Positions 29,721 to 39,700 of a stretch of 64,000 nucleotides of DNA are shown in pieces; positions within the stretch are counted from its first letter, which is position 1, and the number at the start of each line of letters is the position of its first letter. A program made the translations under genes and the position numbers. Under the pieces are notes generated by a model. That model was not told where the DNA came from. It searched no databases and saw nothing but the letters and a program-made list of their open reading frames with translations. The stretch lies in NCBI RefSeq assembly GCF_020404405.1, contig NZ_JAIZDA010000001.1, forward strand, positions 62,001 through 126,000, in the 5' to 3' direction. This stretch comes from Novosphingobium sp. FKTRR1 (lineage in GTDB: Bacteria > Pseudomonadota > Alphaproteobacteria > Sphingomonadales > Sphingomonadaceae).

Positions 29721-30524
29721 ATGAGCGCCGCCCTCGATACCGCCGTCGCCGCGTTGATGAAGCGCGCGGTCGAAACCGCGATCCTGCCGCGTTACCAGCA
29801 ACTTGCCGCCGATCAGGTGACAGCCAAGGCGGTGGACGACATGGTGACCATCGCCGACACCGATGCCGAGCGCATCCTTGCCGAAGGGCTCGCCGCGATC
29901 CTGCCCGAAGCGACCATCGTCGGCGAGGAGGCCGCGCATGCCGATCCTGCTGTGCTTGAGAGGCTCGGCGATTCGCTGTGCTGGATCATCGACCCTCTGG
30001 ATGGCACCAACAACTTTGCCGCGGGCAAGCCGCCGTTCGGCGTGCTGGTGGCGCTCGCCGAACATGGCGTAGCGGTTGGCGGGTGGATCTACGATGCACT
30101 GACCGGTCGGGTGTGCAGCGCGCACAAGGGCAAGGGCGCCTTCCTCAACGGTGAGGCGCTGGTCAGCCGCACCACCGGGCAGGAACCGCCGGTTGCCGCC
30201 ATCTCGCTGGTGTTTGCCGATCCGGTGCGCCGCGCCGCATTGCAGCAGCACATCGCGCCGCACTACACGCTGGTCGACATTCCGCGCTGTGCGGCGGAGC
30301 AATATCCGCGCATCGTCACCGGCATCAACGACGTGTCGATCTTCGAGCGCACGCTGGCGTGGGACCACGCGGCGGGCGTGCTGTTCGTCAATGAAGCGGG
30401 CGGCAAGGCCGCGCGTCCCGATGGATCGGCCTATCGCGTCGACCGCCATCTGGAGCCGGGGCTGGTCGCGGCGGCCAGCCCTGCCCTGTTCGATACACTG
30501 GCAGAGCGGCTGGCGCGGTTATGA
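29721..30524 (+). CDS. Inositol monophosphatase family phosphatase
   Basis: A 267-residue Mg-dependent, Li-sensitive-type phosphatase. ATG 29721 is chosen; a longer open frame extends back into the GST gene and is rejected. Metal-site motifs are visible: GEEAAH, IDPLDGTNNFAAG, and the late WDHAAGVLFVNEAGG. Substrates in the family include inositol-phosphate, histidinol-phosphate, fructose bisphosphate and PAP; the sequence does not decide. It ends 31 bases from the trxA stop on the other strand. Confidence 0.88.
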   Translation: MSAALDTAVAALMKRAVETAILPRYQQLAADQVTAKAVDDMVTIADTDAERILAEGLAAILPEATIVGEEAAHADPAVLERLGDSLCWIIDPLDGTNNFAAGKPPFGVLVALAEHGVAVGGWIYDALTGRVCSAHKGKGAFLNGEALVSRTTGQEPPVAAISLVFADPVRRAALQQHIAPHYTLVDIPRCAAEQYPRIVTGINDVSIFERTLAWDHAAGVLFVNEAGGKAARPDGSAYRVDRHLEPGLVAAASPALFDTLAERLARL

Positions 30525-30555
30525 CCCCGCACCGCCACTCTGCCGCTGTCCATCG

Positions 30556-30876
30556 TTAAAGGACGCTTTCCAGCCAGCCCTTGAGCTGGCTCTTGGGTGC
30601 GGCGCCCAGCTTTTGCGCGACCGGCTTGCCATCCTTGAACAGCACCAGCAGCGGGATCGACTGCACACCGATCTTGCCGGGCACGTCGGTGTTTTCCATG
30701 ATGTCCATCTTCACGATGTCGACCTTGTCGGCCAGTTCGCCCGCGATCTCTTCGAGCGCCGGGGCAATCATCTTGCACGGGCCGCACCAGTCGGCCCAGA
30801 AATCGACCAGCACGGGCTTGCCGGCGTTGAGCACGTCATGCTCGAAGCTGGCATCGGTTACGGCCTTGGTCGCCAT
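30556..30876 (-). CDS. trxA: Thioredoxin
   Basis: A 106-residue cytosolic dithiol reductase with the active site WCGPCK, FWADWCGPCKMIAPALEEIA and the cis-Pro in IQSIPLL-like VQSIPLLVLF. ATG 30876 (MATKAVTD) fits the usual length; an upstream in-frame ATG is possible. It is the last gene of the long divL-to-trxA minus-strand block, 75 bases after addA. Confidence 0.96.
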   Translation of the reverse strand: MATKAVTDASFEHDVLNAGKPVLVDFWADWCGPCKMIAPALEEIAGELADKVDIVKMDIMENTDVPGKIGVQSIPLLVLFKDGKPVAQKLGAAPKSQLKGWLESVL

Positions 30877-30950
30877 GGCTTGCAATCTCCTGTTAGAACG
30901 ATCCGAATTGTTGCCTGCAATCTAGGGTGCGGCGCGCAAGGCGCAACCGA

Positions 30951-33900
30951 TCAGGCGGAAAAGGTTTCCTCCGGCCCCGAAAGGCCCAGCTTTTGCGCGT
31001 CGAGCAGCGCATCGGGCAGCGTGAACAGCACCGGGGCATGGGTATAGAGCAGCGCGGCTTCGACGATCCTGCCCGGATGGATCACCCGCAAGGCCGCGCG
31101 GTACGCCGCCATCTGGCGCAAATAGGCCGCTGGAATGTCCTCAAGCCGAACTGGTGGACGGCGCCCGGTCTTGAAATCGATGATCCGCACATGCGTAGGC
31201 GTGATCAGCAGGCGATCGATGGTGCCTGTGACTACCCGGTCCTCGACCAGCGCGGCCAGCGGCACTTCGGCCAGTGAACCGGGCCCGAACGCATCCTGCC
31301 AGTCAGGATGCGTCACGACCTGCAACGCGGCGCGCGCCATGTCCTGCCGCTCGCCTTCGGCAAACTGCGCGGCATTGCGTTTCAACCATTCCAGCGCCGC
31401 CACCTCGCGCCGCTCTGGCCCAAGGTCAGGAAGGCGCTCGATCAGCCGGTGGATCAGCGTGCCGCGTTGCGCCGCCTGAATGGCATGCGGCCCCGGCTTG
31501 ACCGGCGGATCGGGCGCAGTCTCGTCGCCCAGCGAACTGGGTGCGAGCGGACGCGGCGGACGTGGTTCCGGGCCAACCGGCACGGTCAGCACGTCCGGCA
31601 ACGGCTCCGGGGCTGGCATGATGGCCGGTTTCAGGCCAATCTGCGGCACGCCCTTGGGCCACTCCGCCAGACTGCCCAGTTCGCGCCTGCCACCCCACAA
31701 CGGATCGTCGATCCAGTGGTCGGTGGCAAACAGCGGAGCAAGCCGGGCGTACCAACTGTCCTTGGGCGGTTCATCCACTCTGGCCGGTAGCGCGCCGGTG
31801 ATGAACAGCGCCTCTTCGGCGCGGGTCATCGCGACATAGAGCAGGCGCCAGTGTTCCTGCCGTTCCTCGGCGCGGGCAAGATCCTCGGCCGCGCGCACGG
31901 CTGCGATTTTTTCGTCCTTGCGCAGCGGCGGCAGCGGCACCGGACGGCGCGCATCGAGCACGACCTCATCAAGTTCCAGCCCGCGCACCATCGCCTTGTC
32001 GGGATCGTCGGCCGCATCGGCCAGAATGACGATCGGCGCCTGCAATCCCTTCGAGCCGTGGACGGTCATCACCCGGACAAGTCCGTTGCTTCCCCCGGCT
32101 TCGCGCTTGATATCGCCATCGCCTGCGTCGAACCAGTTGAGGAACCCGACCAGACTGTGCGGATGCGCCGCGCCATAGGCCATCGCCGCGTTGAGCAATT
32201 CGGCGATCGGATCGGCCGCTTCCTCGCCCAGCCGTGCCACCAGCCGCCGGCGTCCATCCCATGGCCCCACCAGCAGCCAGTGCAGCAGGGCATCGGGCGA
32301 GACATAGTCCGCCCGCGCCAGCAGCGCGCCAAGCCGTTCGCGGGTTTCGCCGACCAGAGGCGCATCCAGCTGACGCAAGTGCTCCCACAAGGCAGCTTTG
32401 CGCGGCCGCCAGCCATGGGCAAGCAACTCCTCCTGCGTCCAGCCGATCAGCGGCGAGACCAGCAGGTTGGCAAGGTTCAGGTCATCGAGCGGCTGCGCGG
32501 CAAAGCGCAATGCGGCCAGCAAGTCCTTGACCGCCAACGGTGCGCCAAGCCGCAGCCGGTCGACCCCGGCCACCGGCACACCTTGCGCATGAAGCCGCGC
32601 GACGATCAGCCCAGCCAGTTCCTTGCGCTTGCGGACTAGGATCATGACATCGCCGGGCCCGGCCAACCGCGGCTCGCCCTTGCCCAGCGGAAAGCCGCGT
32701 TCCAGCCAGCCGCGCACCTGACGCGCCAGCGTGTCGGCCAGCGCGCGGTCGGGGCGCGACAGCCAGCCATCATCGCCGTCTGAGTCGTCAACCTCGTCGC
32801 CGAGGTTGGCCGCATCCTCGCCATCATCATGGCCGACCGCGCGCCACAACACGACCTTGCCCGCGCGCTCTTCGCCGACATGCGCTTCACGCGGCCCGCT
32901 CAGGCCGATCGCTTCGGGGCCGATGGCGTCGATCGCACGGTCAACGAAGTCGAGGATCGGCCGCGCCGTGCGGTACGATCTGCCCAACCCCAGATCGAGC
33001 AGGTCGCGCGCCGGATCGTCCAGCACCTGGGCAAGTTCGCCCAGTTGCTTTGCCACCCGATCGCGCGCGTCACGGAAGTTTTCGGGACTGGTGCCCTGAA
33101 AACGAAAGATCGCCTGCTTGTAGTCACCGACCACGAACAGCGTGCGATGCACCTCGCCATCGGGACCGTCGTCGTGCTGGCCCTGACCGCTGAAGAAATC
33201 ATCGACCAGACCGTCAAGCACGATCCGCCACTGCGCCTTGTTGGTATCCTGCGCTTCATCGACCAGCACGTGATCGAACCGGCGGTCGAGCTTGAAGCGG
33301 ATCCATTCGGCGCTGTCCTGCCGCGTCAGCAGCGCGGCGGCGGCGCGAATCTGGTCGTCGAAATCGATGAAACCTTCGCGCTGCTTGGCCTCGTCCCACG
33401 CCAGCGCAAAGCGCTGCCCCAGCGTGAGCGCGGGTTCGAGCAGATCGGCAAGGCGATGCCGCGCCAGCCATTCGCGCGCCTCCTCGATGCAGGCGATCAC
33501 CCGCCCGGCATATTCGGCATAGTCGCCATCGACCTTGAGCAGGTTGCTCAGCCATTTCGGCTCGCCCTTGTCGTTGAGCAGGGCCTTGGCCATGGCGTCG
33601 AAGGTCTGCGCGCGTTCAGCCGCCGGGGCCGCCAGCCAAGCGCCGATGGGTGCGGCCATCTTGGCCCCGTTGGCGGTGTTCCACGCCAGTTGCGCGGTGT
33701 GGCAGCGGCGCAGCGAGCGCACGTCGAACGCATCGTCGGCAAAGATCGCGGCCAGCCCATCGGCGTCGGCATCCGCAGCCAGCCCCAGCACGCGGTTTAT
33801 GCGCGGCCGCAGTGGGGACTGCCAAGCGCCGGGTCCATGCCACAAGTCGCGCGCCGCGGCACAGCGCAACAGATAGTCGCGCACTTGCACCTCGGTATAG

Positions 33901-34460
33901 CGCAGGCTGAGCAATGCCAGCGCATCGAGCAGGGTGTCGTCGCCCCGGTCCTGCGCGCTGACCAGCAAGTCGGCCAGCACGCGGTGGAACAGCAGGTCGC
34001 GGTCGCGATCCTCCATCGCGCGCGTGCCCGGCAGCAGCCCTGCCTCAACCGGAAAGGCCGACAGCAGCCACTGCGAGAACGCGTGGATCGTGCCGATGCG
34101 CAAGCCGCCGCCCGGACAATCGAGCACCGCGGCAAAACGGCTGCGCGCGCGCTGCACGGTGGCAGGATCGAACGGCGCGCCGATGGCCTTCAGATCGATC
34201 GCCAGTTGCGTGTCATCAAGCCGCACCCAGCGCGCCAGCACTTCGTTCACGCGGGTCGCCATTTCAGCCGCACCCGCCTTGGTGAAGGTGAGGCACAGCA
34301 ATTGATCGGGTTCGACGCCGGGCTGGAGCAGCAAACGCAGCACCCGCGCCGACAGCACCTGGGTCTTGCCGGTGCCCGCCGACGCTGACAGCCACACCGT
34401 CCGCTCCGGCGCGACCGCCTGCAACTGGTTGTCCTTGAGCGGATAGACCTTCACGCTCAT
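30951..34460 (-). CDS. addA: Double-strand break repair helicase-nuclease AddA
   Basis: A 1169-residue UvrD-type helicase with a C-terminal RecB-like nuclease, acting with AddB to resect DNA ends for RecA. ATG 34460 gives MSVKVYPLKDNQLQAVAPERTVWLSASAGTGKT, with Walker A SAGTGKT. Later come FDDQI, VDEAQDTNKAQW, VMTVHGSKGLQAPIVIL and the nuclease motif RIIDFKTGRRP. Its start overlaps the addB stop by four bases (ATGA), which indicates translational coupling. Confidence 0.95.
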   Translation of the reverse strand: MSVKVYPLKDNQLQAVAPERTVWLSASAGTGKTQVLSARVLRLLLQPGVEPDQLLCLTFTKAGAAEMATRVNEVLARWVRLDDTQLAIDLKAIGAPFDPATVQRARSRFAAVLDCPGGGLRIGTIHAFSQWLLSAFPVEAGLLPGTRAMEDRDRDLLFHRVLADLLVSAQDRGDDTLLDALALLSLRYTEVQVRDYLLRCAAARDLWHGPGAWQSPLRPRINRVLGLAADADADGLAAIFADDAFDVRSLRRCHTAQLAWNTANGAKMAAPIGAWLAAPAAERAQTFDAMAKALLNDKGEPKWLSNLLKVDGDYAEYAGRVIACIEEAREWLARHRLADLLEPALTLGQRFALAWDEAKQREGFIDFDDQIRAAAALLTRQDSAEWIRFKLDRRFDHVLVDEAQDTNKAQWRIVLDGLVDDFFSGQGQHDDGPDGEVHRTLFVVGDYKQAIFRFQGTSPENFRDARDRVAKQLGELAQVLDDPARDLLDLGLGRSYRTARPILDFVDRAIDAIGPEAIGLSGPREAHVGEERAGKVVLWRAVGHDDGEDAANLGDEVDDSDGDDGWLSRPDRALADTLARQVRGWLERGFPLGKGEPRLAGPGDVMILVRKRKELAGLIVARLHAQGVPVAGVDRLRLGAPLAVKDLLAALRFAAQPLDDLNLANLLVSPLIGWTQEELLAHGWRPRKAALWEHLRQLDAPLVGETRERLGALLARADYVSPDALLHWLLVGPWDGRRRLVARLGEEAADPIAELLNAAMAYGAAHPHSLVGFLNWFDAGDGDIKREAGGSNGLVRVMTVHGSKGLQAPIVILADAADDPDKAMVRGLELDEVVLDARRPVPLPPLRKDEKIAAVRAAEDLARAEERQEHWRLLYVAMTRAEEALFITGALPARVDEPPKDSWYARLAPLFATDHWIDDPLWGGRRELGSLAEWPKGVPQIGLKPAIMPAPEPLPDVLTVPVGPEPRPPRPLAPSSLGDETAPDPPVKPGPHAIQAAQRGTLIHRLIERLPDLGPERREVAALEWLKRNAAQFAEGERQDMARAALQVVTHPDWQDAFGPGSLAEVPLAALVEDRVVTGTIDRLLITPTHVRIIDFKTGRRPPVRLEDIPAAYLRQMAAYRAALRVIHPGRIVEAALLYTHAPVLFTLPDALLDAQKLGLSGPEETFSA

Positions 34461-37400
34461 GCCGGGGTATCCTTGCGGTTTGCCCGGCCCTGCCATTCGT
34501 CGAGCCGCATCAACTGGTCGTAGTCGGAATAGCCCGGCAGATCGGGGTTGAGGCGCGCAGTGAAGGGCTCGTTCCCGAGGATCCAGCGATCGATCGCATC
34601 TTCCAGATAATCGAGTGTACGGGCGACGAACTCATCGCGTGGCAGGCCCGACTTGCGCCTGCCTTCCAGCACTGGCTCCTCGCAATAGCCGAAATCCGGG
34701 TTGCCCTGCTTGCGCGCCAGCGACCAGTATTCAAAGCCGTCGACCGCCCCGTCGGCCTCTTTGAAGCCGCCGCGTTCGGCGATCAGCGCGATCAGGCCTA
34801 GTTGCAGCGCATAACCCTGTTCGACCATCCGGGCCGACGGCGGTTTGCCGGTCTTGTAATCGACCACCGCCAGCTTGCCGTCGGGCAAATGGTCGATGCG
34901 GTCGGCCTTGCCGTGCAAGCGGACCCCCTTGATTTGGATGTCACCCCATTTCTCGGAAAGGGCCACAATCCGCCCTTGTTGCTGCAAGGCGATCTGCCGC
35001 TCCTCGATCCAGCGCAGCGCCTCAAGCAGACGGGGTTGCCACAGCGCGCGCATGAACGGATGGCCGCTCATCGCGGAAAGCTGGCGTTCGGCTTCGGCCA
35101 CCAGCCCGCCGGGCGGAGCGCCCGCTTCGTGCCAGGCTTCAAGCACCCCGTGCACGGCGGTGCCTTTCCACGCCGGGCTGGGCGCGGCATCAAGCGCATC
35201 GAGCGCGCGCAAGTTGAGGATGGCCGAGGCGTAGAATTGATAGGGATCTCCGCGCAACCGGTCGAGCGCAGTGGCCGCGATATCGACCTTGCGCTGTTCG
35301 GCTGATGGCATCGGCTTGGGCTGCGGCGCGGGGGCAACCGCTATGTCCACCCGGCCAAGTCGGCGGGCATGGCGCACCGCATCAGCCTCGATCGCCACAT
35401 GGTCGCCAAGCATCGCATGGATGCGCAGCAGGAAACGCGAAGCGATTGCCGGACCCGCCGCATCGCGCCGGGCATGGCTGAGCACCACCTCTGGCGCCCC
35501 CAGCGCTCCGGCAAGGTCATGCGCGGCAAGGCCGATGCGGAAATCGGCGCCGGGAATCCCCAGCGCGCGCAGTACCGCAGGCGCCAGCAAGGCATCGGTC
35601 GCGGGCGCGCCCGGCCAGCTACCCTCGGTCAGCCCGGCGCAGATCACCAGATCGGCACGGCTCATCCGCGCCTCAAGCAGACCATAGATGGCAAGGCGCG
35701 GATGACCACCATAGGGCGGACGCACCGCAATCTCGCCAAGCGCATCGCGCAGCAGTGCGGCCACTTCGGCGGGCGGTGCGGTCAGACTGGCTTGCGCGGC
35801 AGCGGCGGTCCATTGCTCGACAAAGGCGGCCAGCGCGCGCCCGGCAGGCTGCGCCCACAGCGCCTCTCCGCACAGCGCCTCGGCCGTCTGGGCAAGCTGC
35901 ACCAGCGTGGCGTCAAGCGGCACCGCGCCCTCAAGCATCAGCAGCGGCGCCAGCAAGGCTTCGACGTGCGGCCACCAGCTTTCAAGCTGGGGGAAGTCCT
36001 TGCGACGTGCGGTCAACAGGGCACCGATGGCTGCTGTGCCCGGCCCCGGACGCGGGCCGCGCAACGCCAGATCGAGCAGGCGCACATGATCCAGCCAGTC
36101 GGCGCGCTCGGGCCCGCTGGCCACCAGAGGATGGCCCAGCAGCGCCAGCAACGGCACCGGCGCGGCGGCCTCGGCCCAGGTGTCTGCCAGATGGAGCAGC
36201 AGCCGTCCCGGCGCGGTCTGCGCCAGCGGAATGCCCGCGCTGTCGTCGGCCTGGATGTTCCAGCGCCCCAGATGCGCGACAATGCGCTGCGCCAGCGCGC
36301 GGTCGGGCGTGATCACCGCCACGCGCCGTTCGGGCACTGCCAACGCCTCACGCACCAGCACGGCAACGGCTTGCGCCTCCTCGTCCGGATGGGCGCTTTC
36401 CATCAGCCGGACGCCCGACAAACGCCGCTGTTCGGCAGGCAAGGTGGCCCACTTGGCGCTCGCTTCGGGTGGCAGGAACAAGTTCGAGATCGCCCGGCTG
36501 CGCGCAGGTGGCGCGGCGGCAAGGCCCGAACGGTGCCATGGCTGCACTTCGTCGCGCGCCAGCCCCATGCGGTTGAGCAGCAGCTTGAGGTGATACTGCG
36601 GGTGCGTGGTGGCATCACCGCGCCCGAACACCGGCCCGCCCGCCTCGCGCGGTTGCCCGGCAAGGCCCAGCGCATCCCACACCGGTTGGTCGAGCGTCAG
36701 ATCGAGATCGGGCAGGATCACCGCGCCCCGGGGAAGCTCTGCCACCACGCGCAGCAGCCTTGCCACCGCGGGCGACGCCGAAGTGACCCCTGCCGCCACC
36801 ACCGGGTGCGCCGGGGGCTGTTGCGCCCACGCCGAAGCGATGTGCTGCAGCAACCGGTTGCGCCGCACGGGCGGATCGATCGCGCCGCGCTCGTCCAGTT
36901 CGGCCTGCCAGCGGATCAGCGTGGCGGCGAACAGGCGGGTATTGTCCTTCCAGTGTTGCGATAGTTCCCCGACAACCCCGACCAGATCGGGATCAAGCAG
37001 GTGCATGCAATCGACATCCTCGACGCCCAACCGGTCGATCGCCCCTACGACATTGCGCGCCTGACGCAGCAGGCTGGCCTCGCCGGTCCCGGTGGGCACT
37101 TCGCCCCGCAGCAGATCGGCGATGCGCAAAAGGCGCAGCACTGGATCGATGGCGGGCGGAACGTCGGCCCCTGCCCGCAGCGGATCGAGCAGCGGTCCCA
37201 GCGTCTCGTCCAGATCGAGATCGCCGACCACGGCCATGCGCGGTAACAGCAAGCCACCATGGCCATCCGCAGCGCTTGCCCGCACGAACGCCTCGGTCAC
37301 GGTGCGCACCGCGCGGGTGCTGGGCAGAAGCAGCGTCAACCGGGCAAGGCCGAACGCCTCTTCGCGGTAGCGGGGGATCAGACCGGCGACGAGCGCGTCG

Positions 37401-37516
37401 GCAAAACCCCGGTGCGCGGCGATGGAATAGACCTGCGGCCGATGCCGGCCATCGGCGACGTTGCCGTCCTTTTGACCAACCCCATGGTCATCATCGGCCA
37501 CGCCAGCCCCGCTCAT
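34457..37516 (-). CDS. addB: Double-strand break repair protein AddB (alphaproteobacterial type)
   Basis: A 1019-residue partner of AddA. The inactivated helicase-like N-terminus (LTLLLPSTRAVRTVTEAF, RVAVITPDRALAQRI) is followed by a C-terminal RecB-family nuclease (KADRIDHLPDGKLAVVDYKTGKPP, then GYALQLGLIALIA). No four-Cys iron-sulfur signature was evident, as is usual for the alphaproteobacterial branch. The start is at 37516, one base beyond the stop of the upstream murU. Confidence 0.93.
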   Translation of the reverse strand: MSGAGVADDDHGVGQKDGNVADGRHRPQVYSIAAHRGFADALVAGLIPRYREEAFGLARLTLLLPSTRAVRTVTEAFVRASAADGHGGLLLPRMAVVGDLDLDETLGPLLDPLRAGADVPPAIDPVLRLLRIADLLRGEVPTGTGEASLLRQARNVVGAIDRLGVEDVDCMHLLDPDLVGVVGELSQHWKDNTRLFAATLIRWQAELDERGAIDPPVRRNRLLQHIASAWAQQPPAHPVVAAGVTSASPAVARLLRVVAELPRGAVILPDLDLTLDQPVWDALGLAGQPREAGGPVFGRGDATTHPQYHLKLLLNRMGLARDEVQPWHRSGLAAAPPARSRAISNLFLPPEASAKWATLPAEQRRLSGVRLMESAHPDEEAQAVAVLVREALAVPERRVAVITPDRALAQRIVAHLGRWNIQADDSAGIPLAQTAPGRLLLHLADTWAEAAAPVPLLALLGHPLVASGPERADWLDHVRLLDLALRGPRPGPGTAAIGALLTARRKDFPQLESWWPHVEALLAPLLMLEGAVPLDATLVQLAQTAEALCGEALWAQPAGRALAAFVEQWTAAAAQASLTAPPAEVAALLRDALGEIAVRPPYGGHPRLAIYGLLEARMSRADLVICAGLTEGSWPGAPATDALLAPAVLRALGIPGADFRIGLAAHDLAGALGAPEVVLSHARRDAAGPAIASRFLLRIHAMLGDHVAIEADAVRHARRLGRVDIAVAPAPQPKPMPSAEQRKVDIAATALDRLRGDPYQFYASAILNLRALDALDAAPSPAWKGTAVHGVLEAWHEAGAPPGGLVAEAERQLSAMSGHPFMRALWQPRLLEALRWIEERQIALQQQGRIVALSEKWGDIQIKGVRLHGKADRIDHLPDGKLAVVDYKTGKPPSARMVEQGYALQLGLIALIAERGGFKEADGAVDGFEYWSLARKQGNPDFGYCEEPVLEGRRKSGLPRDEFVARTLDYLEDAIDRWILGNEPFTARLNPDLPGYSDYDQLMRLDEWQGRANRKDTPA

Positions 37517-37517
37517 G

Positions 37518-38264
37518 TCAAAGCTGGGTCAGGGCAAGTTCGGTCGGCCCGATCATCTGCGGGGTGCCCACTTCATACCACAAGCCGGTATGGGAAATGC
37601 CGAACAGCCGACCTTCCTCGATCGCCCGATCCCACAACACGCTGGTGGAGAACGCCCCATCCGGCGCATCGCGCAGCAACCGCTGCGAGACAAGCTGAAT
37701 GCCGGTGAAGATGAACGGCGCCACGCGGCCAGGCTTGCGCCGGGTGATCCGGCCCAACTGGTCGAGGTGGAAATCGCCGCGCCCGTCATAGTTGAACGCC
37801 TGCGCATGGCTGACCAGCAACAGCAGCGCGTCCATCCGCTCCTCGTCCCAGGCATCGCTGAGCGCGGCAAAGGCGTTGCGCGGCCCATCGAGCCAGATCG
37901 CATCGCTGTTCAGGCTGAAGAACGTCTCCGCCGCGATCAGCGGCAGCGCGTGCAGCAAGCCACCGCCGGTTTCAAGCAAGCCCTCGGTCTCATCCGAAAT
38001 GGCAATGGCAGGAGCCTGCCGCGCTGCCAGATGTGCGGTCATCTGGTCGGCAAGGTAATGCACGTTGACCACCGTGCGTGCGACCCCGGCTTCCTCAAGC
38101 TTGTCGAGCGCATAGTCGATCAACGGCTTGCCACAGACGCGGACCAGAGGTTTGGGCCGGGCCGCGGTCAGCGGGCGCATGCGCTTGCCCATGCCTGCTG
38201 CAAGGATCATCGCCACGTCGCTGGCGAGCGGCTTTTGCCCGAAGGTATCGGCAGCGTCGCTCAT
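37518..38264 (-). CDS. murU: N-acetylmuramate alpha-1-phosphate uridylyltransferase MurU
   Basis: A 248-residue nucleotidyltransferase with the signature ILAAGMGKRMRPLTAARPKPLVRVCGKPLIDYALDKL. It would make UDP-MurNAc from MurNAc-1-phosphate in the peptidoglycan-recycling bypass of de novo UDP-MurNAc synthesis. The assignment over a generic sugar-nucleotide transferase rests on its 4-base overlap with the AmgK-like kinase gene, the partner enzyme in Pseudomonas and Caulobacter. The first ~15 residues before the signature are variable. Confidence 0.88.
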   Translation of the reverse strand: MSDAADTFGQKPLASDVAMILAAGMGKRMRPLTAARPKPLVRVCGKPLIDYALDKLEEAGVARTVVNVHYLADQMTAHLAARQAPAIAISDETEGLLETGGGLLHALPLIAAETFFSLNSDAIWLDGPRNAFAALSDAWDEERMDALLLLVSHAQAFNYDGRGDFHLDQLGRITRRKPGRVAPFIFTGIQLVSQRLLRDAPDGAFSTSVLWDRAIEEGRLFGISHTGLWYEVGTPQMIGPTELALTQL

Positions 38265-39253
38265 CGTTCGAACCTTCCGCCGAGCACGCCCGCCGGATCG
38301 CGCAATTCATCGGGAATGTTGCGGTCGAACCAGCGTGCCACCGGGGCCAGTGCCGGGTGCGCCAGATCGCGCTCCAGCATGGCCCACACGCGCGGGATGT
38401 AGTCGAGGTAGCGTGGCTTTCCATCGCGCTTCCACAGGCGCACGAAAATGCCGATGATCTTGGCATTGCGCTGGGCGCCAAGGCGGGCGTAATCGCCCAG
38501 AAACTCGTCATTGGCGCCAGTGCGTTCGCAGTAGTGATCGAACATCTTCGCTTCCAGTTCGGGGGCCACTTCGCGCCGCGCATCCTGCAACAGCGAAACC
38601 AGATCATAGGCCGGATGGCCGACCAGCGCGTCCTGAAAATCGAGCAGGCCCTGCCGTTCGATCCCGCCGTCGAGCATGATGTTTTCGGCGTGATAGTCAC
38701 GCAGCACGGTAACGCCGGGGCGCTGGGCGATCAGGATCGGCGCGAGCACTTCCTCCCAAGCCGCGTTCCAACTGCGCCCATCGACATACAATCCGCGTGC
38801 CGGGCAGAACCAGTCGACGAACAGCTTGGCCTCACGCTGGTACTCGGCCAGCGAATACTGGGTGAACGGACCGCCCGGCAGCCGGTGCAACTGCACCAGC
38901 GTATCGATGGCGGTGCGATAGACCGCCTCTTCGTCCTCGGGCCAGGCATCGACATACTCGCGCATCCGCACATTGCCGAAATCCTGCAGCAGCACCCAGC
39001 CATGGGTGGCTGCCTCATGCAGGATACGCGGCGCGCGCAAGCCGTTGTCATCCAGCCAGCGGGCCGCGCGCACGAACGGCTGCGGGTCTTCCTGCGGCGG
39101 AGGCGCATACATCAGCATCGCGGTATCCGCAGCCCGCTCGACGCGGAAATAACGGCGGAACGAGGCATCGCCGGGCAACGGCTCGATGGTTGCTCCGGCC
39201 CAGCCCGCATCGGCGAGAAAAGCCGGGGCGCTATCGGGGATTGTCAATTCCAT
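38261..39253 (-). CDS. amgK: Anomeric MurNAc/GlcNAc kinase AmgK (aminoglycoside phosphotransferase fold)
   Basis: A 330-residue kinase that phosphorylates the anomeric OH of MurNAc and GlcNAc from cell-wall turnover. Key motifs: GDASFRRYFRVE at the N-terminal lobe, VLLQDFGNVRM, the catalytic loop LRDYHAENIML and the metal-binding LLDFQDALVGHPAYDLVSLLQDAR. ATG 39253 is preferred because it overlaps the tsaE stop by ten bases; ATG 39271 is open too. Together with MurU it should confer fosfomycin-insensitive UDP-MurNAc supply, as known for these families. Confidence 0.9.
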   Translation of the reverse strand: MELTIPDSAPAFLADAGWAGATIEPLPGDASFRRYFRVERAADTAMLMYAPPPQEDPQPFVRAARWLDDNGLRAPRILHEAATHGWVLLQDFGNVRMREYVDAWPEDEEAVYRTAIDTLVQLHRLPGGPFTQYSLAEYQREAKLFVDWFCPARGLYVDGRSWNAAWEEVLAPILIAQRPGVTVLRDYHAENIMLDGGIERQGLLDFQDALVGHPAYDLVSLLQDARREVAPELEAKMFDHYCERTGANDEFLGDYARLGAQRNAKIIGIFVRLWKRDGKPRYLDYIPRVWAMLERDLAHPALAPVARWFDRNIPDELRDPAGVLGGRFER

Positions 39254-39699
39254 GACCCTCGCTCTAGCCAATCCTGCCCGGGCTCGACAATGGCCCGGCG
39301 ACCGTTTTCGTCGGATTCCATGCAGATCGACAGACAGCCCGCCTCATGCGCAAAGCCACCGGCGTGGTCGGGCCACTCGGCGATCAGCGCGGCGCCCTCG
39401 CGATAGTCGTCCAGACCGATTTCGGCGAGTTCGGCTGGGTCTTTGAGACGATAGAAGTCGGCATGGATCACCGGCAGGCGAACTTGCGGCGGATCATAGG
39501 GTTCGATGATCGCAAAGCTGGGACTGGGCACTTCGCCTTCATGCCCCAGCGCGCGGATGACCGCGCGAGCGAGCGTGGTCTTGCCCGCGCCCAGCGTACC
39601 GGTCAGCGCCACGACATCGCCCGCGCGCAGCCGTGAAGCGATGCGCGCGGCCAAGGCGGTGGTGGCGTCCAGATCAGGCAGGTCGATGGTGGCGATCAC
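39244..39699 (-). CDS. tsaE: tRNA threonylcarbamoyladenosine biosynthesis ATPase TsaE
   Basis: A 151-residue P-loop ATPase needed for t6A37 tRNA modification. Walker A is LTGTLGAGKTTLARAVIRAL; also PSPSFAIIEPY, HADFYRL and the late Trp-containing LIAEWPDHAGG. The start is taken as GTG 39699, one base after the upstream divL stop (TGA at 39701-39703), which gives the normal family length; an earlier ATG would overlap divL more deeply. Confidence 0.93.
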   Translation of the reverse strand: MIATIDLPDLDATTALAARIASRLRAGDVVALTGTLGAGKTTLARAVIRALGHEGEVPSPSFAIIEPYDPPQVRLPVIHADFYRLKDPAELAEIGLDDYREGAALIAEWPDHAGGFAHEAGCLSICMESDENGRRAIVEPGQDWLERGSWN

Positions 39700-39700
39700 G

